Origin: Tubiluchus corallicola
Taxonomy: Eukaryota; Priapulida; Priapulimorpha; Priapulimorphida; Tubiluchidae
Length of the DNA: 64,000 nucleotides
Direction: 5' to 3'
NCBI GenBank assembly: GCA_030141605.1
Contig: JAQGDQ010000541.1
Location: forward strand, 1-64,000
Part shown: positions 29,439-41,300 of the stretch, one piece after another
Layout: each line of letters starts with the position of its first letter
Position numbering within the stretch: position 1 is the stretch's first letter
Notes under the pieces: model-generated
The model's input: only the letters and a program-made list of their open reading frames with translations
Database searches by the model: none
What the model was told of the DNA's origin: nothing
Program-made: the position numbers and the translations under genes

Positions 29439-30066
29439 CAGTGTTTCCCAAACTTTCCCAGTACGTGATCCCTTTCAGTAGTACCAAACCTACCATGACC
29501 TCCACCTTTACAAGCCTTCTCTATTCATTCTTAATATCGCAGATAATTATTTTACTAATTAAGATTCATCACAGCAGAGACAGCAATAACAAAAAATGTT
29601 TATTATTGTTTATTAAAAATTTATTATAAATATTATTGGCATATACATTATACTACAATTACATACATACAACAATACAACAACAAAATACAAAAAATAC
29701 AAAACAGAACTATTACATTATAGCTATGGAGCCAAAAGCTCACATAATAAATGACAAATATATATAATTTTAGTATAGATACAGTTAGCCATCATGAAAA
29801 AATAATAAATAATGTTATATTGCATATATAATATAATATAATGTAATGATGTAATGTAGTGTAGTGCAGTGTAGCGTAGCGTAGCGTAGCATAGCATAGC
29901 ATAGCATAGCATAGCATAGCATAGCATAGCATAGCATAGCATAACATAACATAACATAACATATGTTAATGGAAGGATGTATTTGACGGTTAATGTATGT
30001 GACAGAAACATACAGTTGGATCCTTCATTACCCCCAGAAAAAAGTTCACGACCCGTTTGGGGGTTA
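29439..30066. mobile_element. Possible hAT-type non-autonomous element
   Basis: The left end CAGTGTTTCCCAAACTTTCC followed by GTGATCCCTTT is typical of hAT terminal sequences. The right end, TTCACGACCCGTTTGGGGG near 30040-30060, matches only the GTTTGGG part of the inverted repeat. No 8-bp target duplication is visible, so the right border is uncertain. It would contain the pentanucleotide array at 29845. Confidence 0.35.
29845..29963. repeat. (GCATA)n pentanucleotide array
   Basis: About 11 perfect GCATA units sit in the centre, with GCGTA, GTAGT and ACATA variants on the two sides. The variants change in order from one end to the other (GTGTA, GCGTA, GCATA, ACATA). Confidence 0.95.
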
Positions 30067-30069
30067 TGA

Positions 30070-31010
30070 CTTATTTTTAATATTATTAAGTAATTTATTT
30101 TTAACTTTCAGCAACTGACTGCAAATAATTCTCAGCGCATTGAAATGAATTTTTCCACAAAACTAGAACATCTAATGTTGGTTTTCCAACAAGCTGCCGG
30201 GTAGTTCGTACTGTTTTAAGCGATGCCAGATTTTCAAATGTCTGTACAGAATCAAATTGAATCATTTTCGTTCGTCAGTTCAATCTCTAACAATACATAC
30301 ATCATTACTCCTAAGGTAAAAACGGAAGATGTGGCTGTACTGCATTGAAATTTCTACATGAACGCATCGATTTTTGACTCACGTAGACGGAAGCTCGTTT
30401 TTCACGTTTTATGCAAAGTTTTGTGCTTTAAAAAGGATCAACTGCACAACAAAATGTTTTGCCGTTATGAACAATTTTATGCTTTTTTAGATGAGCACAG
30501 CGCATGCGTGGTTCCTTTTGGAGTAAGCCCTGAAGCCAGGCGAGACCCAGTGTGTGATCTTTTCAAATTTTAATTTCGTTCATCGTGCATCAGCCTACAG
30601 GCTGCAATGATTTTATTCATGTGAATGATCTAATTAGCCTGTATTGATGTAACGTTCTGTGTTTAACTATTGACCGCCGAGTGTATTAATAATGTAGAGC
30701 ACGCATAGTCACTAATAATACAAGCTGGCTCATTGAAGCACCTCATTTCACTTTTAAGTTACGCTGTTAAATTTCGTCGGTATATTTAGCTCAGTCATTG
30801 AACTTGCGAATCGCAATATTCATGTATTTATTCACTAAACTCTGAGAGTGTACCACAAAATTTTCCCTTTTGTTTCTTTTACTACTTTAAAAATTTCTCC
30901 AGCACACAAATACAAAAAACAGTACTACGGTGTTTCGGAAAAAAATCTACGCCTTATTCCTTTATACTACAGGTGCAAAACGTGCGCTTAGGGTAGATGA
31001 CATAAAGGGA
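30070..31010. other. Intergenic DNA, no gene recognised
   Basis: A 71-codon frame at 30358-30573 is not recognised. It lies beside the possible hAT element and could be a transposase remnant, but no motif supports that. Confidence 0.4.
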
Positions 31011-31024
31011 TAATGTCAATAGAA

Positions 31025-31409
31025 AAGTAAATAAATAAGTAAATGAATGAATGAATGAATGAGTGAATGAATAAATAAATAAATAAATGTGTGCATGAAT
31101 GTATAAAAAATACATGAACGAATAAATGAATGAATGAATGAACGAATGAATGAATGAATGAGTGAATGAATAAATAAATAAATAAATGGGTGCATGAATG
31201 TATAAAAAATACATGAACGAATAAATGAATGAATGAATGAATGAACGAATGAATAAATGAATGAATGGATGGATGGATGGATGGATGGATGGATGGATGG
31301 ATTGATGAATTAATGAATGAATGAATGAATGAATGAACGAACGAACGAACGAACGAACGAACGAACGATCGAACGAACGAACGAACGAACGAATGAATGA
31401 ATGAGCGAA

Positions 31410-31452
<43 letters not shown>

Positions 31453-31575
31453 ATGGGTGCATGAATGTATAAAAAAATACATGAACGAATGAATAAATGA
31501 ATGAATAAATGAATGAATGAACGAACGAACGAATGCATGAATGAGTGAATGAATGAACTATCGAATGAACGAATA
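31025..31575. repeat. Compound tetranucleotide array (GAAT/AAAT/GGAT/GAAC)n
   Basis: Blocks of GAAT, AAAT, GGAT, GAAC and again AAAT follow one another for about 550 bp. A segment of about 110 bp (AATGGGTGCATGAATGTATA then AAAAAATACATGAACGAAT) recurs three times, at about 31080, 31187 and 31452, showing block duplication inside the array. The stop-free minus-strand frame here (a Ser/Phe/Ile/His repeat) is a by-product. Confidence 0.95.
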
Positions 31576-31599
31576 TTAATTACAGATGTGAAACATGTT

Positions 31600-32395
31600 T
31601 GACTTCGACGTTTCAGCGTCGGCAGCCCCAGCAAAAAATAATTTATTTCAGTTAGAATCAGCTACTGTTTGACAAAATATCCAGTCGCCACTTTAAAAAT
31701 GGCGTTATTAGGAAGGCCTTTGTGATTACCATTTTTTTCATTTGCTCTTATTGTTGAGAAACTTGGATTTCTCTGCTGGTCATGATGTTTCTTGAGTTTC
31801 CACGACATCTTTCAATACCTCATCAGCTTGATTTGCATAATGATGGCGTCTGCAAAAGATATTGGACTGTTATATTGTGCAATTCGTGATTTATCACTAA
31901 CATCGTTTATAGAATTTCCATGTCGAAGCCATAAAATTGAACCATACAGCTTTTCTATCGCGGCGAGCAAGGTGAAATTCATAGACAGGTTTCACATGAA
32001 ATATGGCGCCGTAAATCTTGGGGTGGAAAAATTGTGAGGCATGTGCACACAATATCTTCATGCAAATTTAATTTAGGTGTGGCAGAAAATGTTATTTCGG
32101 GTTATAATATGGCGTCATGAACGTCTAAACTACGGCTTAACACGTTTAGCTTTATTTATCGTTACAAATGAAAATGTACTGAGTGGGAAACAATCGTAAC
32201 GTTGTCTACAAAAAAATGGCGTGCTGGATGATGACTCATGATCGTTATGATTTTTTACATAGTGCACAAGAAATTTTATTATACATTCTTTTTATGCATC
32301 AGACATCTTTAAGCTGGAATGTAGAGCTCACTGGCGGTATCTATTTCATGTGAAGGCTTGTAACGGGACCGAAATCTAACTCCTTATAAGGACCG
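31600..32395. other. Intergenic DNA, no gene recognised
   Basis: AT-rich. An 81-codon frame at 31792-32037 is not recognised and has no clear splice sites. Confidence 0.45.
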
Positions 32396-32399
32396 TTTC

Positions 32400-33080
32400 T
32401 TAAAGGGCAAGAAAGGGGGTACTTCAAGTAGGCTTCGGAAAAATCGTTTTAAAAAATTACATTACTTTATAGCTATTTTATGCATATGTCGTACTCGCGT
32501 TAAAAGGAATTTTTGTTTGTTTTTATTTTAAATCTCCCGCAATAATGTTACGACGGGCGCCATTACATGACGTCACTTACGCAAACGTAAATCAGGAGAA
32601 GAAAAGGCAGTGTTAAATTTGTCCCAAAAAACTTTCCGTGTAAATCTATATTACAGTACTTAGCATTTCGTTTACCTGCTGGAAAAACTTATGTAACTAC
32701 AAATAATAATTTAAAATTTTCGTACCGATTGGTAAAAATGTCGCTGCCTCACCCTCCAGGGTGCGGCACTCACCAACTAAAAACGTATTTTTAATCTTAT
32801 TGACAAGATACAGTAATATAAAATTTTATTCAATAACATGTGCGCTACGAGTACTGATTATTTTTTCAAACTTCGCGCAATGTTAGTTAAACGTGCTTCA
32901 AACGGCCTACCTTTAAAATAGCTGCGCCCAACGGTCATCACGGGTGTTTAAATTTACATGTTTGATACAGCGTTACTGCCGACGCAAGCACTGCATGCAA
33001 AAAGACAGATGTAAGTGGAATAAAATTTCAAGAAGAATTTTCTAAGCTTTATCTAAGTGGAGGGTTTTCTTGTGCTTTAA
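32400..33080 (+). mobile_element. TTAA-flanked non-autonomous DNA transposon, copy B
   Basis: This 681-bp element is bounded by TTAA at 32400-32403 and 33077-33080. Terminal inverted repeats are AGGGCAAGAAAGGGGG and, from the right end, AGCACAAGAAAACCCTCC (shared CAAGAAA). It is the longer relative of 17528-18059. It contains an interior segment with GGCGCCATTACATGACGTCA that copy A lacks. There is no coding capacity. A TTAA target is the hallmark of piggyBac-type transposition. Confidence 0.75.
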
Positions 33081-33084
33081 GTTA

Positions 33085-34605
33085 AAGTGAAACACTTAGC
33101 GATGAAGGTGTCTCAGCTACGTTTGAACTTGTCTCAATGAAAAACATATAGATGTAGACATGACTATTGTTTCATGCAGAAGCTCATTCAAACTATATTA
33201 AGATAAAGAAGCTGGCGTTGCACTATGGTTATTGATGAAGCACATGGGTTGCCATCTAGCGAAGTTACTTTGACAAACTAGCCACGTGTGTACCTTTAAC
33301 AGGACACCCGCACATAGTTTCGGCTTTCATACATAAAATCCTAAATGTTCACTGTATGTAGACCTTCACACTGTAATTATCTCTGACGAAAATGTGGCTT
33401 CCGGCTTGTTGAACAACTGACGAGCGATAAAAATAATCAGCTTATCAAATATTCTATCAAATATAATTTGTGGTGCGTCTATATATACGTCCACTGAAAC
33501 TCTAGGGGCAACCTTAATACAATACATTATTGATTTTATAAATATTGCATGCTGAACTCACACAGCTCTACTGCAGGCTTTGTTAAACATGTACAAAATG
33601 GATAAACTTAAAACATACAGTATTACAGTGACACTTTTCACGAGCAACTTCAAAACATAATTTCGAAACTGCATTTTTTTCGTTTGTTTATACAATTGTC
33701 CTCTTTTAGCAAATATGAAAATAATGCAAATGCTAATTAAGTTAAAATTATGTAAAAATCAAGATTAAACTACCACCGCATGTTCACTGTAAATTTTATG
33801 CTAGAAACTTTAACGAATATTGAGATAAAAAGATTGAATTCGTATTTTTTAGATATTCATCAGTTAGAACAGATATTGAATATCTAATTCCTAATGACAT
33901 TGTACATTAGGAATTAATCTGCGTTAAAAGAGACATTATATTGTAAAGTTATTACTAGCTTACTATTAGTAATTATTAATAATAATTAATTTTAATTATT
34001 TCTAATTATTACTAATTCTTTTTTATAAATTCTTTCATTATTGATCAGAGCTTTTTATTTTTGTATTTATTGTTGATCGAATAAATGATGATAATAATAT
34101 AAATTTAGTTTAAAGTAAAGCTATCATCAAGACAAGTGTCAGAGAGAAATACTCCGCGTATGTGTTGATAGTGTTGAAAACAAAAAGATGGCTACTAGGC
34201 CTACTCCCCAGTAGCTTTCCGTGGTTTTGACAGTAAACAGAAGTTTATTAATTTCCGTCCATTATTAAGCGCATTATTTACGTTGTTGGAGAACTTGTTA
34301 AATTTTTTCAGTAAGTTTTTCTTAAACCTTATCTGCATAAATACTACTGAACAAAATGAGTCTTAGGCTACACATATATTTGTTCATTAATTTTTGACAG
34401 TTCAGTAATATGAAGCTTCACGAGAAGTTTATAACAGCTCTGCTGCTTTAGTAATATAATAAAGTTTATAGAAATCAACAGACCAGTAGTTTTTAAATTA
34501 TACTGAAAATAATTATGCAGATAGTAACCAACTGAACTGAACTCCCCTCTCAGCCATTGGGTCGCATTTTTTAATTTTGAATGTAATGTAATATGTTTGT
34601 AAGCC
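33085..34605. other. AT-rich intergenic DNA, no gene recognised
   Basis: Very AT-rich in 33720-34130 (AATTATTAATAATAATTAAT-like runs). No coding or RNA feature is recognised. Confidence 0.5.
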
Positions 34606-34609
34606 TAAG

Positions 34610-34800
34610 ATAATAATAATAATAATCTTTTATTTATCTTTTAACACACGCACAGTTATAATACAATTAATTTGGTAACAAAAATGTGAAGAAAGGGCAG
34701 CGAAAGACCAATTGGTCATCTAGTCAGCTGCCCTTTGGTTAGTGATGAACATTTTTATAGGCGCTATGCTACAGTGTATTAGTGTTAGTACTGCTTATAA
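34610..34800 (-). mobile_element. Retroposon 3' end with (ATT)n tail, minus strand
   Basis: On the minus strand the sequence ends GTTAAAAGATAAATAAAAG followed by an ATT repeat, the usual tail of LINE/SINE copies. About 80 bp upstream is a hairpin with arms AAGGGCAGC / GCTGCCCTT around a GACCAATTGGTC palindrome, a layout seen in LINE 3' UTRs. The element body further up is not recognised. Confidence 0.4.
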
Positions 34801-35520
34801 TAAAAACTAAATTGTTACGAATGACATAAAATTGATATGCTTATAACGTGTTAGTACAATTCATACACAGTAATAATAAATGCATAATATAAAAAAATCA
34901 AACTGAAAATAACTGAAATAAAACTGAACTGAAGATAGCTTTGAAGTACTTAAGCAAGACCATTTATCAATGCTTCATCAGTAGCACGGGTTACCTGATT
35001 AATTGTAAAGGCTTGGCCTCTATACTCTCTTTACTTCCGAGAGATTTGCGTACACACAACAGCAGCCGCAATATGATTAGTTTTATCCGGCGCAATAGAA
35101 CCGGGGTCTTAGCTTAAACCATAATTATTAGCATCTCTCTATCATTACTCATCCGCTCATTTATACGCAACAGTGATTACGGCATTAATTAGAGCACGGC
35201 TGCTGCAAAATCAATAGACAGTAGAAAGAGTACAAAATTGAAGTTCAGTAGCGTATTGATGAGGTATAAATGCGCGTGGTAATTGAGATTGACCATACAA
35301 CTGCATGATTAATGGACAGGTAGATAAATAAATAGATAAGTGACTAAGTAGAAACCTAAGAAAAGAGTTTGGAAGACAACGTTACGACTCACACAGCCGA
35401 TTAGTTTTCAAATTTTTTCTTGAAACACTCTCTGCAAAAAGCATTTGTGTAGCTCTCTCTGAATGTCTTACTGTGGGGAGGGGGGGGGGGTCTATAATGG
35501 TTCATAAAATGACACCTGCC

Positions 35521-35691
35521 GGCGCGTTCAGACTGGTGCGTTTTCTGACCAAGCTAACTCGCCAAGTAACTCGTAAGTGTTAGAGAGTTTGCAATAACTT
35601 GCAGACAGTAACTTGCAGGGCAGTTCACACTTGCAAGCTTGCTGTCTGAGAGAGACCTCGCGACAAAAAACTCGCTAGTCTGAACGCGAGG
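35521..35691. mobile_element. Short MITE with CGCGTTCAGACT terminal inverted repeats
   Basis: CGCGTTCAGACTGGTGCG at the left pairs with CGCTAGTCTGAACGCG at the right, with 12 perfect bases. The 170-bp interior is rich in ACTTGCAAG/GCAAGTAACT words that can also fold. It is preceded by a long G run (35477-35490). Target duplications are not clear, so I do not assign a superfamily. Confidence 0.6.
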
Positions 35692-35699
35692 TTAGAAGC

Positions 35700-36190
35700 A
35701 GCAGTGAGAACTTCTAGAATGATTGCGCGGTTTTTCCGAGTTCTATTTCGTCGACTTCTAGCTCGGAAAATTGTCGGGCCATTTTTGTTACATCATTGTA
35801 AATCGGTAAAGAAACAACGTAGAATGAATATGCATTGTCTGCGTAAATATTCCACCCAGTTTCTTATTAATAATACCTGCTTTCAAATTAATCTTGATTT
35901 GCTAGTTAACTGCAAATAACCAAAAGAAATGCCCTAACTGATAAAGTACCAACATTAGATATAAATCGTATTATAAGCGAACGCAATACAGAAGTTTAAA
36001 AAGCATTTATCAATTTAGCAGTGGATGACTTGCAGGCATGTAACTTTTTAATGTAAAACTTTATAAATAATTTTGTCAAAATATGAAGGCCAAATTGTTA
36101 TACTAATATAGATATTGTTAGATCAATTGATAGATAAAGTTGTGATATTAACTTATATATGCATATTTAACTCCTGGTTAGATTGTATTT
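35700..36190. other. Retroposon-like 3' flank, body not recognised
   Basis: A 71-codon frame at 35704-35919 has no family signature. The sequence leads into CCCTATAAATAAATAAAAGA and a TAA-repeat tail just downstream. This could be the decayed 3' UTR of a + strand retroposon. Confidence 0.35.
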
Positions 36191-36219
36191 AATGTTAATT
36201 TAATGTTAAGTACTTTTGC

Positions 36220-36279
36220 CCTATAAATAAATAAAAGACTAAATAAATAATAATAATAATAATAATAATAACAATAACA

Positions 36280-36329
<50 letters not shown>

Positions 36330-36339
36330 AATGATAATG

Positions 36340-36438
<99 letters not shown>

Positions 36439-36440
36439 GT
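36220..36440. repeat. Compound (TAA)n (ATG)n (ATAATG)n (TAA)n array
   Basis: TAA units pass to a pure ATG/GAT run, then ATAATG, then TAA again. It begins right after AAATAAATAAAAGACTAAAT, so it probably grew from a retroposon tail. The poly-Met and poly-Ile frame through it is not a gene. Confidence 0.95.
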
Positions 36441-36539
36441 AATGCCTTATATTTTGTTACTAATTATTTATAGCTGAATTTGTAACTAAATTAAAAATTG
36501 CGTGATGTGTTTTTTCCATTTGGAGAAAGAAATGCTTCA

Positions 36540-36660
36540 GTGGAAATGGGGCCTGGAAAAAATCGTATGACAGCCAGCACACGAACTTCATGCCTCGTGC
36601 TACAAGCAGGTATTCTAATGCTAACTGCACGGCGGAAAATGCGATAAACGGCTTCCTCCA
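36540..36660 (-). mobile_element. tRNA-derived SINE head, minus strand
   Basis: The minus strand reads GTGCAGTTAGCATTAGAATA, an A-box-like D arm. Then come CCTGCTTGTAGCACGAGG, an anticodon-arm region, and GAAGTTCGTGTGCTGG, a B-box region. A GTCATACGATTTTTTCC block follows. This order and spacing fit a decayed SINE head. It is a different variant from the 24265 and 57014 copies. Confidence 0.5.
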
Positions 36661-36759
36661 TTATAATCTCTTCGTAATAAAACAGAAAGCGATTAATATT
36701 CCTTGTTTTTTTTGTAAAAGATTGTATTGAAAATAAAATGATTGGTATCAATTATGCAC

Positions 36760-37370
36760 TGCCGTTGTGCGTGCAATTAGTGAGGCGATTAACTTTATTA
36801 CTGTTTTTTACTGATAATTGCACGTATTATAGGCTAAACGTTGTAAATGAAAAAACCTATTAAAAACTGGAGTAACCATAAATTTTTCGCAACTCTGAAG
36901 GCGAGTTGGTAATGAATTAGAATATCGGAAGCCATTTAATCGTGGATTATTTTAAGCTCCAAAGTTATTACTTAAACGTGAATAAACTAAAGCTTGCGAA
37001 TGTTAGATGGTTGGAGCTATACTCGCCACAATCACTAGACGTATTTCTAATTTAAATGCCCTAAATCCAAGGGTAGTTTAGAAACTACGGGGCGTTTCCA
37101 AAGAAAAACTCCGATAGAAATAAGCTGAATTAATTATTTTAGTAAGAACGTTTATAAATATACATTATTTCATAAACGATGAGATTGGCAGGTTATGTTA
37201 GCTCTTAGGCCAGTCTATATTGTGAAGTGGTAAAATTATAATACATCAGTTCACTTTAGATAAAATTTATATTATTTCCATTAAAAATAGGGTAAAATAA
37301 AAAAAAATCAATAAATTATATACAAAATGTAAATTTATCAAAATTAGGAGAGATCAGTGAACTGGTGTAA
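36760..37370. other. AT-rich DNA, partly LINE 3' flank
   Basis: No gene recognised. The right part (about 37240-37376) may be the 3' UTR of the minus-strand LINE that ends at 37377. Confidence 0.4.
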
Positions 37371-37376
37371 AATGTT

Positions 37377-37735
37377 TCATAGAAATCTATTAAATTTGCA
37401 ATATTTTAACAAGAAAATTTCGACTAGCTTTCTACTAAAAACTGGTAAGCTAGATGAATTGACAATGTCATAACTGAGGTCATTCCATGTACTAAAAATT
37501 CTGTTTAAAAAAGCATATTTATACAAGTTCAATCTAGATTATTGATAAAAAATGTCCTCGCAAATGTTTGATGGGAGCAAAAGTGAAGAAATCTTCACAA
37601 TTTAAATCTACCAGTTTATCCACGATCTTATACACCAGAAAAAATAATGCGCCTCTCTTCGAGTGGCTGCAAAGTGAGATTCTGATCAAATCACAATGAG
37701 GTGGTAAGTTTTTTAGTAAGAGACTGCGCAACTAT
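37377..37735 (-). mobile_element. LINE polymerase C-terminal end, minus strand
   Basis: Minus-strand translation gives LFFLVYKIVDKLVDLNCEDF, then RGHFLSI and, after one frame change, LYKYAFLNRIFSTWNDLSYD followed by IVNSSSLPVFSRKL and a stop at 37377. This is the standard last 100 residues of CR1/Jockey-like ORF2 ('L.YKI..GL.D....FF', 'NR....WN.LP..IV...S...FK..L'). It is truncated at its 5' side. Confidence 0.8.
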
Positions 37736-38199
37736 TACTGCTGGAAGTTTACTACAGGCATAAACTTGAATCACGATGCATGTTTATTCTATCATTAATT
37801 GACAATTAAATTAAGATTATGAATAACTCCCAAATTAAGGTCGAATTTTTATAAACACGAACAGCTGTGCACTCAAAGTTATACCTTCAAAATAACTGAA
37901 ATGGACAAAAGCGGAAGCATTTAGGTAGCAGACGTTTTTACTTTTGGGGTCGCCTGTTTCCGTGTGGATGTCGCCAACAATTTTTAGCCAATCAATGTCA
38001 TTTAAGCGTTGCTTTCTGCGTGTGTGTTGATTGTACGATTTTCATTAATACTATGAACTGGCGACCTTTGAAAGCACTTTGTCTTTTAACTGATCCAAGT
38101 GCCATTCTAATTTAGATTTTTGTGAGAAAGTTTTTTCCCACATTTTATTAATAATTTTGTCCATAGGTCAGTGACAAGGAGGGAAAAGAGTCAGAGATA

Positions 38200-38200
38200 C

Positions 38201-38240
<40 letters not shown>

Positions 38241-38246
38241 GTGAGT

Positions 38247-38321
<75 letters not shown>
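38200..38321. repeat. (GA)n microsatellite
   Basis: A nearly pure GA run of about 120 bp, with a GTGAGTGAGTGA interruption near 38237. Confidence 0.98.
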
Positions 38322-38325
<4 letters not shown>

Positions 38326-38329
38326 CGTA

Positions 38330-41300
38330 TAAATTAATATACATTAGTGCAATTATTTAATAATAAATTTATAGAATTAATAATATTTTTGCTTTAATTA
38401 TTGCACTGTCCACATATTAATAAAATAAAAAAATAGCATGACATATGGTGAAAATAACTAAAGTTTATTAAAAAAATAATATGGACTCTGCATAATTATG
38501 GTAACCAATGTAGCCGGTAGGTTGCACCTCTTGCATGCACACAGTATGAAAAGAGCACCACTATAGTTTGTTAGCTTGGATTTGCACATGAGTTTTTTAC
38601 AGTTTTATTGCTTACATCGTCGTTTACTATTTGCCTTCAAAACGATAGTAAATGCATTCAAGACAGGGCAGTAAACGTTTAATATGCAAATCCACATACA
38701 CAGTTAATTCTTGGGTTTACCATTGCGCAATGTCCGGCTATTGACGGAAGGACCGGTTATTCAAATGAACATAAGTAAGAGGAGCTCCAAGCTGACCATC
38801 AAGACTAATTAATACGAAAATCATAAACTGATGATCATTTCATATTAATATTAAGCGATTTTTATTTCTCTAAGTCATATGCTGCGTTTTTCTTTCATAA
38901 CGGATAACTCAGTTTAGCGTGCAAGTGCTGAAAGTTAAATGTGATGGTTTTGCTTCATTAACACCCAAAGTAACGAAAATTTAAATTCCAGTAGCAAATA
39001 AGAAATACTTTAGTTTTTGAAAACTTGAACACTGGGTTATTCATTTCTTTCTTTTCCCAGATGCAACTTTGACTCAAATACTTTTTGAAATATAACGAAG
39101 AATATCGTATGCATCCATTATCTCTTATTGCTGCAAAATCACTTTCTTCACTGTTCAAATTACTACTTTTCAAAAATATCTGTGGAATCTCCATTATGGT
39201 AACAATACCTGTTGTTCAAGAAGCATAAAAATAACGTCATTTGGTTGTCTGACTTTGTGATGATTTATTATAATATGATTTTGTAATTTTTATGTATGAC
39301 AAAACCAATATAAGATGCGTTTCTTTTCTTTTGTCTTATAAATCTTTCCTTGTAAATGTTATATAATTTCTCAGTAGATTGCTTTTTCAGTAGGCATTCA
39401 TGCTTTGCTTTTGTTAGCGTGTTTATAATAAACCCGGGGTTACTAGACGCATAAAATTAATTTTGAATAATGTAAAATAAAATTAAACTGTTATTAAATT
39501 AATAAGTGAATAATTATATTTCATATTACATTATAAATTATGTAACAGTAATAGTACTTTAAGATTTGTAATAGCTGCGTTAGCTTACGCGAAGCTGAAC
39601 TCTCGTAAAATGAAATAAAATGCCCGCTTAAGTCTAGCAAGCAAATCCCATTGCTTCAGCATTATTAAAGCAATTGGGACTTATTATAAAATAAGAAACA
39701 ACGAATTTTTCGCGTTCTATTGTCAAGCAATGTTTAGATCTGTATTTTTGACAGGTAAAGTTCTACCTTACTTTCTTCTAATGTGTAAGGGCGTGACGAA
39801 ATTGTCCACACGTCACTTTGAAATTTTGAAACGGTCCAGCTCACATCACTTGCCTAGCTGCAACAGCTCAGGCAAAGGAATGCCTTTCAATGGCGGTATT
39901 TAGGTCAGCTTACGTTATTCAGGCAGCCAGGTATAGCCGAAATTTAAACTAAACTTCCTGTAGTTTGTTAGATGTTTGCTTGCTACTTTTGCTCGACCTC
40001 GTATGTCAATTGTGTAAATTTTGGTGAATGAATTTCGCGTGGTTTTATATAATAGAGGAAAGCTCACGACGTGTCTTCCTTGAGGTGAAGAAGTGAATTT
40101 GAAATGAAATGCGAAACGTGTTATTAACTTGTACAATCTTTGTCTTTACGTGTAATTATTACGTGCACATCGATTGTCTTTAAGAAATTAACTAATTATC
40201 CACTGTAATTAGCACAACTAATTATGGTTCATAAGAAAACGTAGCGACGATGCTTTATAGTGATTTTTAAACAGAAATTTCAGCAAACCGGCAAAACTAT
40301 TACACGCCGTATTTTCGAGCTCTGTCAAAATGGAATTGGAAAACAGGTATGATTTATTTATAAAGATTTAGTTATCTAAATCTTACTTTCCGTGTCGATT
40401 TACATTGATTTACAGATCTGTGTGCATTTATAACACTGAATAATTATAACCAATTAGCTGCTTGATGCTGGAAACGAAATTGGTTGGAAACATGAAAATT
40501 GTTAATGAATACACGTCAGTGAACTGTCAGCAGGCTATGCATGCGTTCGTTTTTTTGAGCATAATTATGAGGCCTGGTACAATATACGCATAAACGATGA
40601 CTAGGTTAGTGCATTTTGAATGCTTCATGCAAACAACTTGATGGGAATGCAGTATTAGTATTGAAATATTTGCAAAGTATTCACCCTCTGCCTTCGTTAT
40701 GTGTACAATGAATGCACACATTGAAGGTAGAGAGCCACAACTTTCAAAATATTTCATTACTATATTATTACTACACTTACGTTTAATTGTCTTCATTAAG
40801 GTCGAAAATGTACGACTTCCTTCTGATATATTTGGTAAATAAGATCTTGAGTTTTCACAGCTTCAACTGGTCCAAAATATGTAGTGGAGACTGATCAAAA
40901 TAATGTTTATTTTTGATAAATTGTTGTATAGTTCTCAAATTGTTAAATACATAAACATATGTTGTAAGATTGGTTTTATGATTTAAAGAGAGGAATGATT
41001 GAAAAGAGAGGAAAGAGAGGTGCCCATAAAATGATGCCTTTTCAGATAAACATTTATATAGCTTTTCTGACCATGAGGTCACCTTACGAACGGCAGAGCT
41101 GCGCAAGGGATACATGGTTAATTTCCCGCGCATTTTTATCTATCGTAATCTCTTTAGATTGAGTATTGTTCCTAAACAGGCTTTGATAGTGATGGGCGGT
41201 CACATAGGATTAAGGTGTGTGATAACTGGACAATGCGACAGAAGCGTCATTCCCGCCAGACGGACAGTGGTCTCAGCTAGCTATCACTTGAGGACAACAC

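Noticed and set aside
30954-31634. 226-codon Ser/Phe/Ile/His-rich frame, minus strand
   Set aside because: It is the translation of a tetranucleotide array.
36280-36477. Poly-Met/Ile frame
   Set aside because: It is an ATG/TAA microsatellite array.
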